From CAG-411 sp050875145 (lineage in GTDB: Bacteria > Bacillota > Clostridia > Lachnospirales > Lachnospiraceae), in assembly GCA_050875145.1 (NCBI GenBank), contig JBNMLH010000004.1, forward strand, positions 62,001 to 126,000: DNA of 64,000 bases, written 5' to 3'. The translations under genes and the position numbers were made by a program. Below are positions 33,936-42,289 of this stretch, one piece after another. The notes beneath the pieces were generated by a model, which saw only the letters and a program-made list of their open reading frames with translations, was not told where the DNA came from and did no database searches. Positions within the stretch are counted from its first letter, which is position 1. Each line of letters opens with the position of its first letter.

Positions 33936-34667
33936 AAGTGAACTACTATTAGAATTGTCATCTATTTTCTTGCAATGTTTTTTTAGAGAATATTGCATAG
34001 CTATGATACTTAAAATTATACCTATTAGCAATCCAATAAAGGCAAAGAATATTTGTGCGTTTGAATGGTATCTTAATGTTATAAAGGCGGTTAGTCCGAT
34101 GAAGAAGATAACATACCAATATGATTTAGATAGTTTTTTTATGCTTGCCAATTTCTCAATAATTGATGAACAATTAGAATCAAGCCAAAAGAAATAGCTG
34201 ATATCTATTACAAAATAAGTAAAAGCAATAGTATACTCTTTGTTAATAAGAAAAACAATTCCATAAATAAAGCAAAGAATTAACCAAGTCCAAGATATTT
34301 CTGAAGAGGTGAGTTTGTGGTATGAAGTTATCTTGGTTATTTTGCTTATTGTAAAGAAGAAAAGCTTATGTAGTAGTCGTATAAAAAGTCCTGCTAACAA
34401 TTGTAAAAATGCAAAAGCAAAGCCGCTCTCATTCAGAAATTTAGGTAGCTTTGACGAAATAGTAATATAGTAACACACAACAATTAATAATGTTAATGAA
34501 GAAATTGCTAGAAAAATAATAATGCTAGATGCATAATCTCCTATATATGGGCAATCCACTTCGGAGTCATTAATATTAAATCTACATGCTATTTTATAGA
34601 ATAAGCAATAAAAGAAAGTTGTAATAATGCAACATAAAAGAGCTGTACCAAGTAGTTGTTCAAGCAT
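33933..34667 (-). CDS. Multipass membrane protein of unknown function
   Basis: The 244-residue protein has about six hydrophobic segments (about 5-25, 48-72, 82-105, 125-140, 145-165, 185-230) and a Ser/Asn-rich tail. The start ATG at 34667 has AAGGAGG upstream on the minus strand. I do not recognise a family. It is convergent with the segment's left end and lies beside a truncated MMPL gene. A role in phage exclusion at the membrane is possible, but nothing in the sequence shows it. Confidence 0.65.
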   Translation of the reverse strand: MLEQLLGTALLCCIITTFFYCLFYKIACRFNINDSEVDCPYIGDYASSIIIFLAISSLTLLIVVCYYITISSKLPKFLNESGFAFAFLQLLAGLFIRLLHKLFFFTISKITKITSYHKLTSSEISWTWLILCFIYGIVFLINKEYTIAFTYFVIDISYFFWLDSNCSSIIEKLASIKKLSKSYWYVIFFIGLTAFITLRYHSNAQIFFAFIGLLIGIILSIIAMQYSLKKHCKKIDDNSNSSSL

Positions 34668-34679
34668 AAATAATCCTCC

Positions 34680-37310
34680 TTACTCTGTTGTACTGTAAAT
34701 GAATTTGAGGAAAAGTTAGAAGAAAATGGAACAGAAACCAGTCTAAGTCCGGAAATAGTTGGAATGCTTTATTATCATTATTTTAATGATGGAAAGGTAA
34801 AACCGGAAACAGTAAGTGATTTTATTTATTTTTTGGCAGATGATGTGGTAAATAGCGATACTTTTTCAGAACAGTTAAGCAAAGATACAAAAGATAGTCT
34901 TCAAAAATTAAAAAAATACGCGGATGCTGAAAAACTAAAAGAAGCTATGACAATCAAAGAAATATCACAGTTTATGGAAATTGAAGAAGAACAATGTAAG
35001 AAAATATTCCTATACTATTATATTCAAAAAGGTAAAGCGTCATCTGTTACAATATCGGTACCTGAATTTTTTGATTATGTACTTGATGACTTGGCGAATA
35101 GTGAACAATATAGTTCCATGTTCTCGGATACTAATCTGTCAATTGTGAAAGAAGCACAGAAATATACGAATGCATCGGAGATGACCAGGAAAATCGGATA
35201 TCAGGAGATGGCAGATACACTTAACTTGGATAAAACTACAGCTCGCACGGTGTATGCTAGTTATATTTCAGAGCAGAATGGCTTTTCGTCAGGGAAGATG
35301 ACAGTTACAAAACTTGTTGATTTTCTGAAAAAGGATATAGTGAAAAATGATGCATTTGCAGATAAACTTGGTAAGGATACAGTAAAGCAGATTGATACTT
35401 TGTCAAAATTTACAAATAAAAAGGTAATTACTAAGTCAATGACAGCATCACAATTATCAGAATTGTTTGGGATTGAGAAAAGTACTATTTTACAGATTAT
35501 GAAGTTGGATACCAGTTATCTTAAGGGAAAGACTATGACTTTAAAAGAATTTACTGGATTTTTAATATCGGATGTAATGAATAATCCAGAATATGCTTCT
35601 TGTTTTGATAAAGAACAAAAACAAAAGATTATTGCTTTGGATAAGCAACTAGAACAGGCAGGTTCAAGTGAAAAATATAATATTAAAGGGATTACCTCTG
35701 CATTAAAATTAGATGAAAGTTTGGTTACACAGGTGCTTGCATTGAAATTTGCAAATAAGAATATAACTATGACACCACAGGAGTTTACCAAATTTGTATT
35801 GAATAATGTGATGAGCCAGAAGCAATATACTTCTAAATTTGGTGCCAGTACCAAAAAAAATTTGAAATTTGTGAATAATATAATGAATGCTACCATATCT
35901 GGGAAGAAGTATAATGCTAACACAGCAGCAGAATTGCTTGGTATGGATAAATCAACTATGAAATTATTATTTGCCTATCATAAAATGGCAGATGGAACAG
36001 ATAAGGTTAGTATTCAGAACATGGTAAATTACCTGGTAAATAATGGTTCATCTTCATTAGGAAACGATACTGCCTCTACTTTGAGAAAATTACAGAAAAT
36101 TATAAACGCTTCAGTGCAAGGAAAACAGTACTCGTATTCTGACATGGCATCTGTAATCGGTATGGAAAAGGAATCTGTTCGTAAGTTATATTTGATCCAG
36201 GAAAGTGAGAATTCAGGGGTTGATAAATGGAAAATATCGGTTCAGAAATTTGTAGGATTTTTAAGTGCAGAATTGGATGACAATGAAGAAATTGCAGCAA
36301 ATTTGGAGAAAAGTAATCTTGATACAATTGAAAGTGCAAAAGTGTTGGTGGATGCAGTCGTATCAGAAAAAACATATTCGTCGAAAGAATTATATAAGAT
36401 TATAAACGGATTTAATTCTGACATGAATCGAAATACCCTAGATCTTTTGTATTTATATCATGATAGTATTTATTATGGTGACTCCGAGTGGAAGCTTAGT
36501 ATGAAAGAACTTGTGGACTATATTGTGAAAGAACTTTATGTAGATGATACATTTTCTGAATTCCTGGATGAAGACACAAAAAATAACATTAATGATGTTC
36601 AGGAGAAGTTAAATGAAGCAGAAGCTCTTCTGCGTGGAAAAAATTATTCCCGTATGCTGTTAAGTGTAAACAATCTTAATGAGATGAGTAACATTGAAGA
36701 ATTTTATGATGGAATAAATGTAGATCTTAATGGAAAGCTTCAAGGCAACTATTATTTGATTGGTGATTCTGCAATGAGTTATGAAATGAGTCATCGATTT
36801 GATACAGAATTGACGTTTATCACATTATTGACAGCAGTTGCGATTTTTATTGTTGTAGCAGTTTCCTTTAAAAATCTTGCTTTACCTTCTATACTTGTTT
36901 TATTGGTTCAGTGCGGTGTATATATTACTGTTACTATTATTGGAATGAGAGGAAGTGGATTATACTATTTGATATTGTTAATGGTAGAGTGTATTTTGAT
37001 GGGTTCTACAATTGATTATGGAATTTTATTCAGTACATATTATAGAGAGGAACGTAAGAGACTGGATAAAAAAGAAAGTTTGATTAATGCCTATCGTGGG
37101 TCGATTCATACAATTATGACATCGGGCAGTATTTTGGTTATTGTGACAGGTGTGTTGAGTCAATATTTTCCAGATCCTTCTACAGCACAAATCTGTCAAA
37201 ATATATCCATTGGTGCTTTATGTGCATCCTTGTTGATTTTGTTTATTCTTTCGGGAGTGCTTGTAGCTGCTGATCGTTTTGTTGTAAGAAAGCAAAAAAA
37301 CAGAGAATAA
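34680..37310 (+). pseudogene. 5'-truncated MMPL-family membrane protein with repeated helical modules
   Basis: The frame is open from about 34680 without a proper start (the first ATG is 34764). About seven modules of some 85 residues follow, each built as a helical unit around an acidic FL..D(V/L) motif (FTGFLISDVMNNPEYASCF, FTKFVLNNVMSQKQYTSKF, FVGFLSAELDDNEEIAANL). The C-terminal 170 residues are an MMPL/RND-type membrane domain with five or six helices and the STIDYGILF motif. The first membrane domain expected of MMPL proteins is missing, so the gene was probably cut when segment 4 was rearranged. A secreted or membrane-bound shorter product cannot be excluded. Confidence 0.72.
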
Positions 37311-37381
37311 AAAGGAATGGTTGGTACTTGCAATGTAACGACATATGCGTTACAATATAACTGACAAGGAGGTGTTGTATT

Positions 37382-37684
37382 ATGGAAAAGACAGCAACAT
37401 TAAATTTAAGAGTAAATCCGGCTGTGAAAGAACGTGCAGAAGAAGTTTTATCAAGACTTGGTATTCCTATGTCTACAGCAATAGATATGTATTTGAATCA
37501 GATTTCTCTTACAGGCGGAATTCCTTTTGCGGTGACTTTGCCAAAAGCTCCGAATACAATCAACGCAGATTTCATGACAGCAGAAGAACTTCATGAAAAA
37601 TTACAAAGAGGTTATGATGATATAGAAGCAGGAAACGTTCAGGATGCAGCAACTGCATTTGCAAAGTTCAGGGAGAGTCATTAA
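37382..37684 (+). CDS. relB: RelB/DinJ-family antitoxin
   Basis: The 100-residue protein starts with a ribbon-helix-helix domain (TATLNLRVNPAVKERAEEVL through SRLGIPMSTAIDMYLNQI) typical of RelB/DinJ, which binds DNA and neutralises the toxin. AAGGAGGTG precedes ATG 37382. The toxin gene starts 2 bp after its stop, so they form one unit. The C-terminal part is the likely toxin-binding tail. Confidence 0.9.
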   Translation: MEKTATLNLRVNPAVKERAEEVLSRLGIPMSTAIDMYLNQISLTGGIPFAVTLPKAPNTINADFMTAEELHEKLQRGYDDIEAGNVQDAATAFAKFRESH

Positions 37685-37685
37685 T

Positions 37686-37973
37686 ATGATGCAGTATAAC
37701 ATTCAGATTACAGATGAGGCACTGGAAGACATGGAACAACTTTATAATTATATTGCGTATGTATTACTTTCACCAGAAAATGCAATGGGACAGTATAATC
37801 GGATTGCGGATGCGATATTAACGCTTGATACATTTCCGGAACGTTTTCGGATTATGGCTTCGGAACCAGAACATTCAAAGGAAATTAGGCGAATGTTGGT
37901 TGATAATTATTCGGTGTTTTTTGTCATACAAGACGCCAAGGTTGTTGTAACAGATGTGCTGTATAGTGCTTAG
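37686..37973 (+). CDS. RelE/ParE-family toxin
   Basis: The 95-residue protein has the ParE/RelE fold signature: YNIQITDEALEDMEQLYNYI at the start, FPERF in the middle and RRMLVDNYSVFFVI near the end. ATG 37686 directly follows the antitoxin stop. Members either cut mRNA on the ribosome or inhibit gyrase; the sequence does not tell which. The pair may stabilise the island. Confidence 0.88.
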   Translation: MMQYNIQITDEALEDMEQLYNYIAYVLLSPENAMGQYNRIADAILTLDTFPERFRIMASEPEHSKEIRRMLVDNYSVFFVIQDAKVVVTDVLYSA

Positions 37974-38041
37974 GATATAGAGAGACGGCTCAAAGGCTAA
38001 TTTCAAAAACAAGAAGGACACTTATGGATGTTAGAAAATAA

Positions 38042-38185
38042 ATGATACCATGTGATACCTATATGATACCTGTTTGGTCTGAAACACAAAATATTATAAA
38101 GAATATGCAAAAGAAATGGTATAAAATAGTAGAAAATACGCCTAGAACATTAACAAAAAAGTTAATGGTTAGGGAGTTCGAATAG
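38042..38185 (+). repeat. 144 bp island right-end repeat, copy 2
   Basis: This is nearly identical to 20695-20838 (three differences). It includes GATACC at 38044, 38054 and 38065, the CATTAAC/GTTAATG hairpin and the core. The last arm site starts 109 bp before the core, as in copy 1. Confidence 0.85.
38174..38185 (+). other. att core 4 (right end of the recognisable array)
   Basis: GAGTTCGAATAG reads Glu-Phe-Glu-stop with TTC and TAG. No further core was found to the right. Confidence 0.75.
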
Positions 38186-38194
38186 ACGACATAT

Positions 38195-38235
38195 CCTCAC
38201 AAAGCCTGTATTTATAGGCTTTGTGGGGATTTTTT
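38195..38235 (+). terminator. Intrinsic terminator behind att core 4
   Basis: CCTCACAAAGCC (38195-38206) pairs with GGCTTTGTGGGG (38217-38228), followed by ATTTTTTATT. It may be either the original host guaA terminator or that of an older element. A single GGCTCTA at 38239 lies where a left arm would be expected. Confidence 0.8.
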
Positions 38236-38299
38236 ATTGGCTCTACTGGTCAATTTCGGGACAGTTATATTCAGAAAAATATATATCGGGACACAGAAA

Positions 38300-38949
38300 G
38301 AGATTCTGCGACTGTGTTTCGGGTATTTCTATGAAGAACGGTCTTGCAAAAGCATATCTGGCAGTTTTGCAAGGAGAAGTTCGGTCTTATACATCATTTT
38401 CATATAAAAACCCAAAAAACCAAGAAAATATGAATAAGATGGAAAGTTTCAGAAATATCAAACATAGTATTTACGGTGTAAGAGGCAATACAGGATGCTA
38501 TAGCAAAATATATTATTCAAAAGTTCAAAGGTTATAAGATGGAAATTTTAATATAAGAAATTTTGAAAGCGAAGGGTTTTACAGTATTTCATAGCAAACA
38601 AGGAGCTGACGGAGGAAAAGATTTGGTGGCTTCTGGTGTGGAGATGGGATTTGATTTACCTAAGATTTGTGTTCAGGTAAAAATACAGGATGTACCGATT
38701 GATAGAACAATATTAGATCAATTAGGTGGTGTTATGAATAATGTACAGGCTGAGTATGGTTTGCTTGTATCTTGGAATAGATTTAAAGATAGTGTCGCAA
38801 AGGAAGAGGAAAATCAATTTTTTAAAATTCGTTTGAGGGATTCTACAGATAGTAATAGAGAGTTGTTTGATAATTATAAAAAATTAAGCCCTGCAATTAA
38901 GGTAGAAATACCAGTAAAGCAAATATGGGTGTTGAGTGAGGAAGAATAG
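38300..38949 (+). pseudogene. Decayed Mrr-type restriction endonuclease
   Basis: The frame at 38563-38949 encodes FHSKQGADGGKDLVASG and ICVQVKIQD, the D...QxK centre of Mrr-type nucleases, and a C-terminus ending in VWVLSEEE-like sequence. The N-terminal part is scattered over other frames upstream (for example ISGHRKRFCDCVSGISMKNG near 38281-38340) with stops. It cannot give a working enzyme. It lies outside the last att core and may be the relic of an older insertion. Confidence 0.65.
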
Positions 38950-38991
38950 GTATAATTATGATAGGATATAGGAGAGGAGAAAAAAGGTAAA

Positions 38992-39311
38992 ATGAATATG
39001 ATATATGAATTGGCAACAATACAAGATTTGCAGTATGTATAGGATGTGGTACAGTATACAATAAAAATAATATATCCGAAATACTATCCTGTAGAAGTGG
39101 TGAATTTTTATGTCGACTTCATAGTAAGGAGGCTATATTAAAGGATAAAAAAAATAGCAATGTGAGCGTACTTAGGATAGATGGAAAGATCGTTGCAACA
39201 GGCTATTTTGTGGATACTCATATTACAAGGGGTTATGTGCTGCCAGAACAACAGAAAAAGGGATATAGACCATTTGAAACCATGACATTTGACAAACATA
39301 TAGAAATATAA
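38992..39311 (+). pseudogene. Decayed GNAT acetyltransferase
   Basis: Reading through stops and a frame change, one sees IYELATIQDLQYV, IIYPKYYPVEVVNFYV, VSVLRIDGKIVATGYFVD and YVLPEQQKKGY, the order found in GNAT acetyltransferases. At least two stops and a shift interrupt it. It is the last accessory debris before the core gene at 39412. Confidence 0.65.
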
Positions 39312-39411
39312 CATTCGCATAAATACAGGATTTCTGCTATAATTGAGTAAAGAAGAAAAAACAATAGATTTTACGAAATAATACGCAGAAGAAATGAACA
39401 GGAGGGATAAA

Positions 39412-40155
39412 ATGTTAAAAGGAAAAGTAGCAGTAGTAACAGGTGGAACAAGAGGAATTGGATTTGCAATTGTAAAGAAATATTTGGAGAATGGTGCAAA
39501 GGTCGTTCTTCTTGGTTCAAGACAGGAGACTGTAGACAAGGCAATTGCAGAACTTAAATCGTTAAACGCAGATTGGGATGTATGTGGGGATTGTCCAAAT
39601 CTTTTGGATGAGCCATCTACAACTGCATTTGTGGAAAAAGTAGCTGAAAAATATGGAACAATTGATATTTTGGTAAATAATGCTGGAGTATCTGATTCGA
39701 CACCAGTAGATTCATACACATCTGAGTCATTCAAAAAAATACTGGATTTAAATGTAAATGCAGTTATGAATATGATTCTTCCAAGTGTGAAGATTATGAA
39801 AAAGCAGGGAAGCGGAGTGATTCTTACCACAAGTTCGATGGTAAGTATTTCCGGTCAGCCAAGTGGTATTGCGTATCCAACATCCAAAGCAGCAGTTAAT
39901 GGCCTTACATGGTCACTTGCCAGAGAGCTTGCACCATTTGGTATTCGGGTAAATGCAGTTGCTCCAGGTATTACAAAGACGGATATGGTAGCTTCACTTC
40001 CAGAAGCTATGATTAAGCCACTTATAGAGAAAATTCCACTACGTAGAATTGGTGAGCCAGAGGACATTGCAAATGCATTCTTGTTTCTTGCCAGTGATAT
40101 GGCAAGTTATGTAACTGGTGAGATCCTTTCGGTTGATGGTGCTATGAGAAGTTAA
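39412..40155 (+). CDS. Short-chain dehydrogenase/reductase (SDR), FabG/BaiA-like
   Basis: The 247-residue NAD(P)-dependent oxidoreductase has the TGGTRGIG cofactor motif (about 10-17), NNAG (about 90), catalytic Ser/Tyr/Lys in TSSMVSI and YPTSKAAV, and ends in SVDGAMRS. The ending and general pattern resemble both FabG-type reductases and bile-acid hydroxysteroid dehydrogenases such as BaiA. The substrate cannot be read from the sequence. ATG 39412 follows AGGAGGG; ATG 39394 lacks a site. No fatty acid or bile-acid operon surrounds it. Confidence 0.88.
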   Translation: MLKGKVAVVTGGTRGIGFAIVKKYLENGAKVVLLGSRQETVDKAIAELKSLNADWDVCGDCPNLLDEPSTTAFVEKVAEKYGTIDILVNNAGVSDSTPVDSYTSESFKKILDLNVNAVMNMILPSVKIMKKQGSGVILTTSSMVSISGQPSGIAYPTSKAAVNGLTWSLARELAPFGIRVNAVAPGITKTDMVASLPEAMIKPLIEKIPLRRIGEPEDIANAFLFLASDMASYVTGEILSVDGAMRS

Positions 40156-40278
40156 TGCCATGGAGGACAATGAGGATAGATTGCGTATTTGAGTAAGTGT
40201 TGCGAAATAATGTGAATAAGAAAAAATGTGATTGGAATGAAGTGATTAATTTTTTTATGTAACAAGGAGAAAGTAAGT

Positions 40279-41100
40279 ATGAAAAAATTGTATGATAAAA
40301 AACCTATATGGTTTGGAATCGGAGTTGGATATTTTTTATCAATAGCATTTATTATATTGGAAAGGCTTTTATTGGAGTTTTCATATACAGACAAGTGGGT
40401 ATACATAGATGGTGGAATTCGTTTATTATTTGGAATTGCTGGTTTAATTATTTTGAAAGCAATTTATGCAGATAAATTCGGGGAGTTATTTAAGAAGAAA
40501 GTAAGCAGGAATGTTTTACTTTATCTTCTTCCGATGTTTATTTATTTTGCTTTGGAATTTTTATTTTTTGCCTGTGCGAAACAGATACAAACATCTTTAC
40601 GGATTGATTTCTTTGTTATGTGGATTACGCAGGTGACAACCGGAATTTGGGAAGAAGCTACTTCTAGAGGAATTGTAATGAGTGGTATGTTGATGAAATG
40701 GAAGGATACCGTTAGAGGTCGCATTTTAACGGTATTAATTTCTGGATTATTATTTGGTTCGTTACATGTGTTGGGCGTTATATATGGAAACAACATTATG
40801 GATTGTTTGTGGAGTGGCTTGTATACATTTTGTTGGGGAATGTTTGTTGCGGCAATCTATATGGTTTCGGATAACTTATTACTTGTTATGGGAATTCATA
40901 CAATATGGGATATTATTGTAAAAGTGCCAGATTATTTTATAAGTGAATACAATAATAGTATTATGTTGACTAGTATATATGCTGGACAGGATGTTGTGCA
41001 ATTAGGTATTATGCCGATTGTAGCAATACTTATTTGCATTTTTATTAAGAAAGAAAATAAGTGTTGGGGCGGCTTAGAAAAGGTGGAGCAAAGAATATGA
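40279..41100 (+). CDS. CPBP-family intramembrane metalloprotease
   Basis: The 273-residue protein has about eight hydrophobic segments and the CAAX-protease/bacteriocin-processing motifs: WEEATSRG (EExxxR), FGSLHVLG (FxxxH) and the third motif GIHTIWD. Family members cleave peptides in the membrane and are often linked to bacteriocin maturation or self-immunity. No bacteriocin gene is visible nearby. AAGGAGAAAG precedes ATG 40279. The gene appears to stand alone. Confidence 0.82.
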   Translation: MKKLYDKKPIWFGIGVGYFLSIAFIILERLLLEFSYTDKWVYIDGGIRLLFGIAGLIILKAIYADKFGELFKKKVSRNVLLYLLPMFIYFALEFLFFACAKQIQTSLRIDFFVMWITQVTTGIWEEATSRGIVMSGMLMKWKDTVRGRILTVLISGLLFGSLHVLGVIYGNNIMDCLWSGLYTFCWGMFVAAIYMVSDNLLLVMGIHTIWDIIVKVPDYFISEYNNSIMLTSIYAGQDVVQLGIMPIVAILICIFIKKENKCWGGLEKVEQRI

Positions 41101-41128
41101 TATTATATTTTTCAGAGCTTTTTTGGTA

Positions 41129-42013
41129 TCATTCTTCCAACCGCTTGATAAAAGAAAGCGGTGTCATATGATATTTTTTCTTAAATGCCCGATGAAAATA
41201 GGAGAGGTTGTGGAAACCTACAGACATAGAGACTTCTAGTATGGAAGTGTTTCCGCGTTCAAACTGTTCTACGGACTTTTCCAGACGGAGATTGTTGATA
41301 TACTGCACGCAAGTCATGTTCATATGTTTTTTGAAAAAACGCATAAAGTGATATTCACTGAAATAGCACAGTTTTGCCAATTCAGAAACAGAAATTGGTT
41401 CTGCATAATGAAGCTCAATATAATCCAAAACACCTTTCAATTTGTCTGACGAAGTTTTTGAAACAGAGGACATATGTTTACTACTATATTGAAGCAGCAG
41501 AAAAATAACTTGCAGAAGCAAAGATTTTAATGCCAGTTCATATCCGACTACTTTTTCCTGATACAAAGTGGTAATCTGTTGGAAACACTTATGTACAGAG
41601 GCATAAGCAGGATGTTCCGGTGTAATCAGGTATGGCATGGAAAATTCCTGATTCATCATGGGTGTCAAATAACGGGTCGAACATACATCAGTGGCATTTC
41701 CACCAAGAAAATTCATATGAAAAACATAGGTTTCTGAAAAAAATTCCTCGCATTCGCCAAGGGTGATGGCATGTAGAAGTAACGGTGGAATAAATAAGAA
41801 ATCCCCTTCTTTTGCTTCATACTCCACCAAATCAATTTGATAGACACAAGAGCCTTTTGTGATGAGGGTAAGTTCGGCTTCATCATGCCAGTGGGTTGTA
41901 ATTACGGGGTAATCGTCCGCCAGTCTTGTAATATATTTTTGAATTGGGAAAAAGACCTCGCCATGTTTGGCATTTTCCTTTTGTTCTGGTGTAAGTGATT
42001 GTACTTCTTTCAT
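41129..42013 (-). CDS. AraC-family transcriptional regulator
   Basis: The 294-residue protein has an N-terminal cupin-type ligand domain (THWHDEAELTLITKG and GDFLFIPPLLLH) and a C-terminal double helix-turn-helix (about 195-290: ISVSELAKLCYFSEYHFMRF and SILEVSMSVGFHNLSYFHRAF). It is divergent from the GH13 glucosidase gene and probably controls it in response to a sugar. The start at 42013 is chosen because AGGAGGG lies about 8 bases upstream on the minus strand; ATG 42034 would overlap that site. Confidence 0.9.
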   Translation of the reverse strand: MKEVQSLTPEQKENAKHGEVFFPIQKYITRLADDYPVITTHWHDEAELTLITKGSCVYQIDLVEYEAKEGDFLFIPPLLLHAITLGECEEFFSETYVFHMNFLGGNATDVCSTRYLTPMMNQEFSMPYLITPEHPAYASVHKCFQQITTLYQEKVVGYELALKSLLLQVIFLLLQYSSKHMSSVSKTSSDKLKGVLDYIELHYAEPISVSELAKLCYFSEYHFMRFFKKHMNMTCVQYINNLRLEKSVEQFERGNTSILEVSMSVGFHNLSYFHRAFKKKYHMTPLSFIKRLEE

Positions 42014-42185
42014 GAATGATTCCCTCCTATGCAAATGGCAGTATTGTGTTATAGAATGAAAAAATATTGCAAGATTTTACACAAAAAATATCTTACAATG
42101 GCAGTATAATACACCGAAAGCAATATCGCAACAAGAAACAGGAATAAATAAGTTTTAGAAAAATCGTAGTTACAGTTCACAGGTA

Positions 42186-42242
42186 GCTCTTTGCACTATG
42201 CTGCAAAGAGCGTAAAAAAGAGTAACAAATGGTAATGTTACC
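42186..42242. promoter_or_regulatory. Palindromes between araC-type regulator and glucosidase gene
   Basis: GCTCTTTGCA (42186-42195) and TGCAAAGAGC (42202-42211) form a perfect 10 bp inverted repeat with a 6 bp spacer. GGTAATGTTACC (42231-42242) is a second perfect palindrome 48 bp before the start of the glucosidase gene. The first could be an operator, or a leader hairpin. Both suit sugar-dependent control. Confidence 0.5.
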
Positions 42243-42289
42243 GTTCATATATAGGTGAATTGTAACAGGTCATAAGGAGGAAAAGGATT

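Larger units (their letters stand above)
33846..38185 (+). mobile_element. guaA island segment 4: membrane protein, truncated MMPL protein, RelB/ParE pair
   Basis: The segment is bounded by cores at 33846 and 38174. The left arms are GGTACTA (33918, 33929) and the right arms GATACC (38044, 38054, 38065), so it is a chimera of two element types. The 5'-truncated MMPL gene shows that a deletion has occurred inside. No integrase is present. Confidence 0.65.

Noticed and set aside
33955..34197. 80-codon plus-strand frame inside the membrane protein gene
   Set aside because: It is antisense to a hydrophobic protein with a strong ribosome site and lacks its own.
37345..37596. 83-codon frame overlapping relB
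   Set aside because: The RelB frame has the ribbon-helix-helix domain and a proper ribosome site. This frame is a shadow.
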